NCBI GenBank assembly: GCA_029287555.1
Contig: JARFQX010000580.1
Location: forward strand, 1 to 5,851
Direction: 5' to 3'
Origin: Rubripirellula sp.
GTDB lineage: Bacteria > Planctomycetota > Planctomycetia > Pirellulales > Pirellulaceae
Length of the DNA stretch: 5,851 bases
Shown here: in pieces, positions 1 to 5,851 of the stretch
How the letters are laid out: the number at the start of each line of letters is the position of its first letter
How positions within the stretch are numbered: the first letter of the stretch is position 1
The notes under the pieces: generated by a model
The model's input: the letters and a program-made list of their open reading frames with translations, nothing else
What the model was told of the DNA's origin: nothing
Database searches by the model: none
Position numbers and translations under genes: made by a program

Positions 1-1037
1 GCTTGTTCGAGGTAGACATCTTGAATCGCGTTGAGCAACTCGACGCCTTCGGTCATGGGCCTTTGGAATGCTTTGCGTCCGCTGATCAAGCCCATGCCAC
101 CGGCTCGCTTGTTGATGACGGCGGTGCGAACGGCTTGGGCAAGGTCCCCGGCTCCACTGGATGCTCCACCGGAGTTGATCAATCCGGCGCGGCCCATGTA
201 GCAGTTGGCTACCTGGTAGCGGCAAAGATCGATTGGGTGATCGGTGGTCAGTTGTTCGTACACCAGCGGCGATGTCTTTCCGAACTTCACCGCGTTATAG
301 CCTCCATTGTTCTCGGGCAACTTCTGCTTGATGATGTCCGCTTGAAGTGTCACACCAAGATGGTTGGCCTGCCCCGTCAAGTCGGCCGCAACATGATAGT
401 CTTTGTCGCCTTTGAAGCTTTCGTTACGAAGGTAGCACCACAGGATCGTTGCCATGCCGAGCGCGTGGGCTTCCTCGAACGCATTGGCTACTTCGACGAT
501 CTGGCGACCTGATTCCGACGAGCCAAAGTAGATCGTCGCCCCAACAGCCGCCGCTCCCATCTCGTAGGCCTGCTGCACCTGGCCGAACATGATCTGGTCG
601 AAACTGTTCGGGTACGTAAGCAATTCGTTGTGATTGATCTTCACAACGAAGGGGATCTTGTGGGCGTAACGACGACCCACCATGCCGAGCACGCCAAAGG
701 TGGACGCAACCGCGTTGCATCCGCCTTCAATCGCCAGCTTGACGATATTCTCGGGATCGAAGTACGCGGGATTTGGAGCAAAGGAAGCGCCGGCCGAGTG
801 CTCGATGCCCTGGTCGACAGGCAAAATCGAAACGTAACCCGTGTTGGCAAGGCGTCCATTGCCGAAGAGACGCTGGAGATTGCCAAGGACGCGCGGGTTA
901 CGGTCGCTGGGCATGAATACCGAATCAACAAAGTCGGGCGATGGCAAATGCAGCGATTCCTTCGGAATCCCTTCGCACTGATGACCCAGCAGCGCGTCCG
1001 CATCGCCGCCAAGAAGCTCGCTAATCCTCTCCAACAT
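1..1037 (-). CDS. fbaB: Class I fructose-bisphosphate aldolase (DhnA/FbaB family), 3' end cut off by the window edge
   Basis: Cleaves fructose 1,6-bisphosphate to glyceraldehyde-3-phosphate and dihydroxyacetone phosphate, or the reverse, through a Schiff base in the cytoplasm. My translation of the minus strand gives 345 residues with no stop before the edge. It follows remembered E. coli FbaB (about 350 aa) along its whole length: ISELLGGDADALL at the N-terminus, SILPVDQGIEHSAGASF at 70-86, KINHNELLTYPN at 133-144, VGATIYFGS at 165-173, and ADLTGQANHL at 218-227. Lys237 in ADIIKQK is the expected Schiff-base lysine. Asp75 in PVDQG and the glycine-rich stretches at 289-297 and 313-321 fit the active site and phosphate-binding loops. 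Only a few C-terminal residues should be missing. The ATG at 1037-1035 matches the FbaB N-terminus and has GGGG 9 bases upstream; an in-frame stop lies about 50 bases upstream. It is divergent from pspA. The family assignment is very secure. Confidence 0.96.
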   Translation of the reverse strand, partial: MLERISELLGGDADALLGHQCEGIPKESLHLPSPDFVDSVFMPSDRNPRVLGNLQRLFGNGRLANTGYVSILPVDQGIEHSAGASFAPNPAYFDPENIVKLAIEGGCNAVASTFGVLGMVGRRYAHKIPFVVKINHNELLTYPNSFDQIMFGQVQQAYEMGAAAVGATIYFGSSESGRQIVEVANAFEEAHALGMATILWCYLRNESFKGDKDYHVAADLTGQANHLGVTLQADIIKQKLPENNGGYNAVKFGKTSPLVYEQLTTDHPIDLCRYQVANCYMGRAGLINSGGASSGAGDLAQAVRTAVINKRAGGMGLISGRKAFQRPMTEGVELLNAIQDVYLEQ

Positions 1038-1714
1038 TTGAATATTCCCCGTGAAGGCTGGTACGGTTGTGGTCGACAAACGAACATCTTATCGCATTTT
1101 TCGGGGAGGTGGCTGGTCGGCGCCGTGGGCCTCGACTCGGCAGCTCACACTCGGTAGTCCCGCCCTCTTGTCGGCGCCCTGATCCGCGATCGAAGTGGAT
1201 GCCCGGTGAGAGCCTGATGGACATTCGTTCCTCGCAACACCGCTGGATCAATCCATGGGCGTGACAGTTCGCACATCCCGGCGGATCGCGAAACTCCGGG
1301 CCTGCGAATTGTCGCCCCCGTGCGAATTCCGCCTCACTAGAGGATCCCGAGGATTCTTGCGCAACTCCCCCTGGCATCCAGGCTCTAGTCTCGTGCAGCC
1401 GAGAATTGCGAACCCATTTCCTACGGGATTCGGACGCATTCTGGCTCCGGCGCCCCGCGCATGGTGATGGGCGAGGCCGGCTTTGAGATCCCGAGCCGCG
1501 ATCCAAACCTGGCTGATCCCCAAGCGAACGGCACCGGTGGCCATTTGTGGTACGTGAAGTGCTTAACCAAATATTCATCAACCGAAGGTTTTCTCGCGAT
1601 TCAAGTCGATCGCGTGGGAACGGCGGTTGGCGCGACCCTTTTGATCCCGCTCCTCGGAGTTGCGCCGCTTGGCATGACGACTCAGGAGTCCCCACCTTGC
1701 AGAGGAGATCGACC
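1038..1714. other. Long divergent intergenic region between fbaB and pspA; no convincing gene
   Basis: These 677 bases separate the divergent starts of fbaB and pspA, so both promoters should lie here. Short open frames occur on both strands (for example plus 1255-1467 and 1461-1718, minus 1248-1544), but their products are Arg/Pro/Ser-rich with no recognisable domain, and I see no good ribosome binding sites. An AT-rich patch at about 1560-1585 within otherwise GC-rich DNA is the most promoter-like place for pspA. On the minus strand TAAGAT, near 1092, is a weak -10-like match for fbaB without a clear -35 box. An 8-base direct repeat TGCGAATT occurs at 1303-1310 and 1321-1328, and GTCGGCGCC occurs at 1116-1124 and 1170-1178. 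I found no good sigma-54 (-24/-12) site, no riboswitch that I recognise and no clear terminator hairpin. Confidence 0.6.
1703..1707 (+). promoter_or_regulatory. Ribosome binding site of pspA (decides the GTG start)
   Basis: AGGAG lies 7 bases before the GTG at 1715. It selects this GTG over the in-frame ATG at 1547, which would add 56 residues of non-family sequence. Confidence 0.8.
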
Positions 1715-2386
1715 GTGAGTTTTTTCTCGAGAGTTTCTGACATCATCAACGCAAACATCAGCGACATGCTCGATCGAGCGGAAGACCCAGAGAAGATGGT
1801 CAAGATGCTGATCTTTGAAATGGAGGAACAGATCGCCACCGCGCGAGAAGGTGTCGCCAAGGCGATGGCAGGTGAAAAGAAGCTGGAGGCGAATCTGCTG
1901 AAGAACCGTCGTTTAGCTGAAGAGTGGCACGCCAAGGCCGAATCCGCGGTGGGCCGCGATGATGAAGCTTTGGCCCGTCAGTGCCTTGGCCGGAAGAAGG
2001 AGTATGAGCGGATTGCCGACAGCCTTCAGCCGCAATGGGAAACCGCCCGCAAGACCAGCGACTCGCTCAAGTCGGACCTGCGCCGCATGGAGGAACGGCT
2101 CGACGAGGCGATTCGGCGCCGCGACAGCCTGATCGCTCGCCAGATGGCCGCGGAGGCGCGTCAGGAAGTTCAAGGCGTTGCGCCAACGATGAACCGCGTG
2201 CAACGGAGCTTCGACAAGTTTGATCGGATGGAGCAAAAGATCGAGGGAATGGAAGCCGAAGCGGCTGCCTACGCAGAACTTTCGGAGCTGTCGACCGACT
2301 TGGATCGCGAGGTCGAGCAGAGCCAGCGTGACGCCGAGGTCGAGATTGAACTGGCGGCGCTGAAGCAGCAAGTGAAGTCGGAGTGA
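1715..2386 (+). CDS. pspA: PspA/IM30 family membrane-stress protein
   Basis: A peripheral inner-membrane protein of the PspA/Vipp1 (ESCRT-III-like) family, which assembles into helical or ring-like oligomers and helps maintain membrane integrity under envelope stress. From GTG 1715 the product is 223 aa, close to the 222 aa of E. coli PspA. It starts with the family's amphipathic helix (SFFSRVSDIINANISDML, 2-19), then the EDPEKMVKMLIFEMEE block at 23-38 with the conserved Pro25. Long charged coiled-coil helices follow (about 40-150), and then FDKFDRMEQKIEGMEAEA at 166-183, which matches the C-terminal helix signature of PspA. Residues 189-223 are acidic and end in a short helix (IELAALKQQV) like that of E. 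coli PspA. No pspF, pspB or pspC is in the window, so regulation need not follow the enterobacterial model. The next gene begins 106 bases downstream on the same strand and is probably co-transcribed. Family identity is secure; the exact physiological role is inferred. Confidence 0.95.
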   Translation: MSFFSRVSDIINANISDMLDRAEDPEKMVKMLIFEMEEQIATAREGVAKAMAGEKKLEANLLKNRRLAEEWHAKAESAVGRDDEALARQCLGRKKEYERIADSLQPQWETARKTSDSLKSDLRRMEERLDEAIRRRDSLIARQMAAEARQEVQGVAPTMNRVQRSFDKFDRMEQKIEGMEAEAAAYAELSELSTDLDREVEQSQRDAEVEIELAALKQQVKSE

Positions 2387-2492
2387 GGATCAGCGACGGT
2401 TCGTCTGTTTGCTTATCGGCAGCGTACCGTTTCGAAAATGCGGAGAGACGTTATTCGGGGCGGCTAGTCGCCTACGGGCACTTGGGAAGTGC
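2387..2492 (+). other. Spacer between pspA and the zinc-ribbon/TPR gene
   Basis: These 106 bases hold no gene and no convincing terminator: a possible short stem near 2459-2472 is interrupted by a mismatch and has no T-run after it. Its absence supports co-transcription of pspA with the downstream genes. An in-frame ATG at 2409 could extend the next protein by 28 residues, but that stretch does not look like protein of this type. Confidence 0.45.
2484..2489 (+). promoter_or_regulatory. Putative ribosome binding site for the zinc-ribbon/TPR gene
   Basis: GGGAAG is the only purine-rich Shine-Dalgarno-like run just before the tandem ATGs. It lies 3 bases from ATG 2493 and 6 bases from ATG 2496, so the second ATG has the better spacing. 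The two choices differ by one residue. Confidence 0.45.
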
Positions 2493-3878
2493 ATGATGAA
2501 TGCTCAAGATCGACGCTGCGCGCAGTGTGGCCGAAGCAACTCTCCAACTCGCATCTGGTGCGAGGAATGTCGGGCCGGTCTATCGCTGCCGCCCAACGTC
2601 GACGTCTCATCGGATGTCGCGAGCAGGGACGGTGCAAGGAAGCATCTATACGAGCAAGTTCTCCGCGACTTGGATCAACTCTCCGATGCCGGCGAGGTGC
2701 CGGTCGCGACGTCGAGTTTGGTCGGGGAGTTTTACCGTAAGCGTCTCGCGGAGATTAATGGACGACAAGCCGAGCGAGCGAAGTGGCGATCGATTGGTCA
2801 ACTTGCCGACTCGGCAAGGAACGCAGCACTCGGTGGTCGATACGATCGCGCCATCGAAGTGCTGCAGCGCGGCATCGAAACGCATCCTCACACTTCGCTG
2901 TTTGGGGAAATGCTCAGTGAGGTGCGGGCTCGATCGGAAGAAGAGCGGGCGAGAGAAGCATCAGGCGAAGCGGAACGACTCATCCAATCCGCGAATCAAC
3001 TGACGCAACGTGGCTTACTCGAGGCCGCTAAGTCAAAACTGCAGCGGGCCGTCAGCCTCGATCCATCCAACGTCGACGCGATGACGGCGTTGAAGGAGTT
3101 GGAGGTTCGATTGTCCGGAGCGGAGTTTGCTGGATTGCCCGACTCGGGCAGGGACCAGGAGGACGCAAGTGATGAGATCCCAGTCGCAACATTGATTGAA
3201 CCCGCTGACGTGAGCGCGCCGGCAGTGCCAGCCGAAGTGCCAGCCGAAGTGCCTGGCGAAATTGCCGCGGAAGCCGAGGTCTCGGAACCAATCTCGTTCG
3301 AGACGGCGCGCGACCAGGGAGATCTCACTTCATCCGCGGCTTCAGCCCAGCCCAGCGAAGCGGAAGCCCAGCCCAGCGAGTTAGTAGCCCGATACAGCCA
3401 AACAGCAGCCCAACTTAGCGGAGCAACATCGAAGCCCCGCGAAGTCGCAGCACCGACTGCGCAGCGCAGCTTCGCCGAAGAAGAGGAGATACCGAGCCCA
3501 ACTCAACGACTCATCGATTCCGCCTCCGAGTGGTCTTCGGTGCTCAAGCCATTTTTGTTGGACAACGTTGGGTGGTTCGTCGGCGCTTTTCTGGTCATCG
3601 CCGGTTTCGTGGTGCTGATCGTCAGCTTCTGGGGAAGCATCGAACAGAATCAAATCCTGGTTCATTCGATCGTCTATTTTTCGCTGTTGGGAACGACCGG
3701 CATGTTCTTCGCCATGGCCTACTTCATGCGGATGAAGTACCCCCAGCTGGAGAGTTCTTCCAACGTGTTGATGGTGATCGTCACGCTATTGATTCCGCTT
3801 GTGTTTGCTGCCGCCGTGCTGACGACGCTGGTTCCGGCGACACCCGCTGAAATCGCCATTCCAATGAGCGCGGGGTAA
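2493..3878 (+). CDS. Zinc-ribbon, TPR-like and membrane-anchored protein of unknown function; possible N-terminal part of an interrupted larger gene
   Basis: I do not recognise a named family. From ATG 2493 it encodes 461 aa. Cys9, Cys12, Cys23 and Cys26 form a CxxC-X10-CxxC zinc ribbon. Helices at about 101-134 and 161-194 look like TPR units; the second ends in AVSLDPSN, typical of TPRs. Residues 210-345 are an Ala/Pro/Glu/Ser-rich linker, probably disordered, with four degenerate heptapeptides at 285-312. Three hydrophobic helices follow at about 358-380, 388-412 and 424-448. The first, with GWFVGAFLVIAGFVV before a Trp, is loosely reminiscent of DUF2157-type membrane proteins (low confidence). 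Start: ATG 2493 or the adjacent ATG 2496 puts the ribbon at the N-terminus, with GGGAAG at 2484-2489 upstream; ATG 2409 is less likely. It ends at a TAA, and the same frame reopens 3 bases later into a polytopic membrane protein. The soluble half probably faces the cytoplasm, where it could meet PspA; this is inference. Confidence 0.85.
   Translation: MMNAQDRRCAQCGRSNSPTRIWCEECRAGLSLPPNVDVSSDVASRDGARKHLYEQVLRDLDQLSDAGEVPVATSSLVGEFYRKRLAEINGRQAERAKWRSIGQLADSARNAALGGRYDRAIEVLQRGIETHPHTSLFGEMLSEVRARSEEERAREASGEAERLIQSANQLTQRGLLEAAKSKLQRAVSLDPSNVDAMTALKELEVRLSGAEFAGLPDSGRDQEDASDEIPVATLIEPADVSAPAVPAEVPAEVPGEIAAEAEVSEPISFETARDQGDLTSSAASAQPSEAEAQPSELVARYSQTAAQLSGATSKPREVAAPTAQRSFAEEEEIPSPTQRLIDSASEWSSVLKPFLLDNVGWFVGAFLVIAGFVVLIVSFWGSIEQNQILVHSIVYFSLLGTTGMFFAMAYFMRMKYPQLESSSNVLMVIVTLLIPLVFAAAVLTTLVPATPAEIAIPMSAG
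3225..3260 (+). repeat. 12-bp tandem repeat, three copies, inside the linker
   Basis: GTGCCAGCCGAA occurs twice exactly (3225-3236, 3237-3248), followed by a third copy with two mismatches (3249-3260). It is in frame and encodes VPAE-VPAE-VPGE, so copy-number changes would alter linker length without a frameshift. Confidence 0.85.
3345..3428 (+). repeat. 21-bp degenerate tandem repeat, four copies, encoding heptapeptides
   Basis: Four consecutive 21-base units encode AQPSEAE, AQPSELV, ARYSQTA and AQLSGAT. The first two units share their first 14 bases exactly; all four start with GCCC and keep the Ala-x-x-Ser pattern. The decay from exact to degenerate copies suggests expansion by slippage followed by drift in an unstructured linker. 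Confidence 0.75.
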
Positions 3879-3881
3879 TCG

Positions 3882-5851
3882 ATGAACGTCATGGCAATCA
3901 TCATCGGGCTGCTGTTTGGACTGCTTTCGGCTGGTCTTTGCTACGGCGTCTCGATGCTGACGTCGGGTTTGTTTGCCCGTCCGTTCTATCGCCTCTACTC
4001 ACGCGTGTTGATCGGCATCTGCTCCGTCATGCTGCTGGCCCCCGCGCTGCGGATGCTGGCTGTTTGGAACCCGATTGCGGCGACGATTGCGCTTGGTGCT
4101 GCGCAGTACGTGGTCGTTGGCGTGCTTGCTTACGGCGTGTACCGGTTCAATCGCGACTTCCTTCGACGCGTTTTTTTGAGACGTGCCTCCACGACCTACT
4201 TCATCTTCGGAACCCTTGCGTACGCGACGATCGTCACGCTCGTGTTCTTGCACCTGGCCGTCCGGGCCACGCCGGCGTGGGCGGGACAGGGATACGGTTT
4301 TCTGACCGCCGGTCATTACGGTCCGCTGCTGATCATGTTGGCAGCGATGATCTTTCATACCGATAGTCGCCTCAAAGCGGCGTCGAAAGCACCGCGGGCA
4401 TTCAGTCGATTCACCTTCGTTGGTTACGCCGTCTCGCTGCTGGGACTAGCTGTTTCAACCGTCCCATTCATTGCAGATGCGTTCGAGCGACTCAGTGCGG
4501 TGGCGGTGGAAACGCCATGGATGCGGAGTCTGAGTTCCGCGGAGGGTCTTCTGATAGCGATCCTGCTGTATGGTTGGTTGGTTTGGCGATACGAGTCGAT
4601 TCCGCCGTTGTTCCTGTTGCTCGCGTCGGTCATCGCCGAGTACCACGTTTTGGTCACGCAGTGGGCGCTGCAGGCCTTTGGCCCGGAGTGTTGGGGATTG
4701 GCATCCCTTCCGCTTTTCGCGGGAATCGCCTACCTCGATCACTACTTCAGCAGCTGGGACGAAAGAAAGCAGCGGGCGCGGGCTCGCCAAGGTGCGACAC
4801 CCGAGTCGACGGATGTTGCGTTACGTTTCGCAACGCCGTTTTCGATCGTTCAGTGGGGTTTGGCCGCGGCGCTGCTGGGCGTCACCTTCTGGACACGGTT
4901 CTATTCGGGTGCGACTTCGCCGACGTGGTTGTTGGTCACGTTCTTGATATACGGCGTCTTCTTCGCATTCCTGTCGGTCGCGCGCGGTCGTCCCGGTTTG
5001 GTGTATCTCTCGGGGACACTGTTCGCTTGCGCTGGCATGTTTGGTTTCGCACCGGTGGCAGGACCGTTCTCCGCTCTCTCGGTGGCGGCATTGGCGTTGA
5101 GTGCAGGGCTGCTTGCGGTCTTTGGTCAGTGGCGTGGCCTGAAGCTCCAGTGGCGAACGCCGCTGGCCGATGTTTCGCTCGTTGCGGCGAGCCTGGTCAT
5201 CCTGCTGGGATTGTCACGCCACATGCCCGGTGGCTCAGCTGCCTGGTTCGGCGCGGTGGGCTGGATCGATGCGGGTGCACTGGCAGTTGCATCGGCTGCA
5301 TTGATTCTCGGCGCTTTGCAATACGGTTCTCGAATCCCGGTGTTTGGTGTCCTGGTTGCCGCCGTGACGATGCTTCCGATGTGGAGTGCTGGGTTCGGAC
5401 TGTTAGCAACGATCGCGGCGACGTTGATCGATCAGCGAGTCAGGACGAGTCACCGATTTCTCGAGGAGGATCGGGTGCGTTTGGCGGGGCGGTTTCCACT
5501 GCCTCTTGCCGACCACTTGCCCAGTCTCGTGTCACGCCCGCTGTCGCTCGGGAGCATTCCGCTGGCGTTGCTGGGGCTGACCATTTCCACCTTTCAATTG
5601 TTGCAGGGGGATTACTCGTCGACGTCCCTGTTGGGGGCGGCGGTCTCAGCGATTGTCCTGCTGCTGCTGACTCGAAGTTATCGCGAGCCATGGCTGTATG
5701 TCACGGGTCTGCTGGCAACGTACTTCTCGATCCATGCCTGGATTCAAGGCCGCCTGGTGGATGGGCTGCCGTTAGATCTAGCCGCCGAGGTGCATCTTCT
5801 GTCGGCGTCGGTTAGTTCACTCGTCGGTTGGTTCGTTGCGTCGGGCAATGC
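3882..5851 (+). CDS. Very large polytopic membrane protein of unknown function, 3' end cut off by the window edge; possibly the continuation of the upstream gene
   Basis: I do not recognise this gene. From ATG 3882 the frame is open for 656 codons to the right edge. By eye it holds roughly 17-20 hydrophobic helices, for example at about 4-26, 41-62, 66-88, 104-127, 177-198, 220-235, 241-262, 320-337, 347-366, 430-445, 461-480, 485-513, 553-574 and 582-597. Two longer hydrophilic loops interrupt them: about 288-316 (basic, with DERKQRARARQ) and about 516-552. I see no catalytic motif, transporter signature or ATP-binding site. Many repeated small-residue helices suggest internally duplicated membrane units. 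The start has only a weak GGGG at 3872-3875 as ribosome binding site, inside the end of the preceding gene. The in-frame TAA 3 bases upstream is the only break separating it from the zinc-ribbon/TPR/three-helix gene. A frame on the same strand at 4517-5815 is an out-of-frame shadow rich in Arg, Cys and Gly. Confidence 0.85.
   Translation, partial: MNVMAIIIGLLFGLLSAGLCYGVSMLTSGLFARPFYRLYSRVLIGICSVMLLAPALRMLAVWNPIAATIALGAAQYVVVGVLAYGVYRFNRDFLRRVFLRRASTTYFIFGTLAYATIVTLVFLHLAVRATPAWAGQGYGFLTAGHYGPLLIMLAAMIFHTDSRLKAASKAPRAFSRFTFVGYAVSLLGLAVSTVPFIADAFERLSAVAVETPWMRSLSSAEGLLIAILLYGWLVWRYESIPPLFLLLASVIAEYHVLVTQWALQAFGPECWGLASLPLFAGIAYLDHYFSSWDERKQRARARQGATPESTDVALRFATPFSIVQWGLAAALLGVTFWTRFYSGATSPTWLLVTFLIYGVFFAFLSVARGRPGLVYLSGTLFACAGMFGFAPVAGPFSALSVAALALSAGLLAVFGQWRGLKLQWRTPLADVSLVAASLVILLGLSRHMPGGSAAWFGAVGWIDAGALAVASAALILGALQYGSRIPVFGVLVAAVTMLPMWSAGFGLLATIAATLIDQRVRTSHRFLEEDRVRLAGRFPLPLADHLPSLVSRPLSLGSIPLALLGLTISTFQLLQGDYSSTSLLGAAVSAIVLLLLTRSYREPWLYVTGLLATYFSIHAWIQGRLVDGLPLDLAAEVHLLSASVSSLVGWFVASGN

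Noticed and set aside
3..1157. Plus-strand frames (3-512, 630-1157) and other minus-strand frames (424-720, 641-1087) over the aldolase
   Set aside because: They overlap fbaB, whose frame matches the known family end to end.
1620..1714. Sigma-54 promoter upstream of pspA, expected from the enterobacterial model
   Set aside because: TGGC-containing stretches such as the one near 1629 lack a GC doublet at the required spacing downstream. I found no proper -24/-12 pair.
1461..1718. Possible 85-residue plus-strand gene just before pspA
   Set aside because: It overlaps the pspA start, contains the pspA ribosome binding site, and has no good ribosome binding site or recognisable motif of its own.
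1021..1935. 304-codon open frame on the minus strand spanning the intergenic region and the start of pspA
   Set aside because: It runs antisense to pspA and overlaps the fbaB start. The product is Ser/Arg-rich with no recognisable domain, which fits a GC-rich shadow frame.
2387..2492. Intrinsic terminator between pspA and the next gene
   Set aside because: Only a short imperfect stem near 2459-2472 is present, with no following T-run.
3882..4400. Frameshift as the cause of the break between the two membrane genes
   Set aside because: Both parts are already in the same frame, so no insertion or deletion is needed; only the TAA separates them.
4517..5815. 432-codon open frame on the plus strand
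   Set aside because: It is out of frame with the membrane protein, which is open across the same stretch and shows clear membrane helices. The shadow product is Arg/Cys/Gly-rich without any domain.

Overview
The window looks like a piece of a moderately GC-rich bacterial chromosome. The gene content and style fit the Planctomycetes (Pirellula/Rhodopirellula-like): a DhnA-type class I aldolase, a PspA-family protein, and a very large zinc-ribbon/TPR/polytopic membrane protein of unknown function. That assignment is an impression from protein character, not a database result. No mobile element, CRISPR array, tRNA or rRNA is visible.

Layout. (1) Positions 1-1037, minus strand: fbaB, class I fructose-bisphosphate aldolase, nearly complete and lacking only its extreme C-terminus beyond the left edge. 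(2) Positions 1038-1714: a divergent intergenic region of 677 bp with no convincing gene, which must hold the promoters of both fbaB and pspA. (3) Positions 1715-2386, plus strand: a PspA/IM30 protein that starts at a GTG with a good ribosome binding site. (4) Positions 2493-3878, plus strand: a protein with an N-terminal four-cysteine zinc ribbon, TPR-like helices, an Ala/Pro/Glu-rich linker with degenerate 7-residue repeats, and three C-terminal membrane helices. (5) Positions 3882-5851, plus strand, running off the right edge: at least 656 codons of almost continuous membrane helices.

The most notable point is the junction of (4) and (5). Both lie in the same reading frame and are separated only by one TAA and one further codon. 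Removing that stop would give one uninterrupted open frame of more than 1,100 codons: zinc ribbon, TPR, linker, then about 20 membrane helices. The window therefore shows either two tightly coupled genes or one giant gene broken by a nonsense change or sequencing error.

Functionally, fbaB (glycolysis/gluconeogenesis) is divergent and probably unrelated to the rest. The plus-strand genes look like one transcription unit. PspA is a peripheral membrane-stress protein, so a polytopic membrane protein downstream with a soluble zinc-ribbon/TPR domain is a reasonable candidate for an envelope-associated partner. That link rests on gene order alone.
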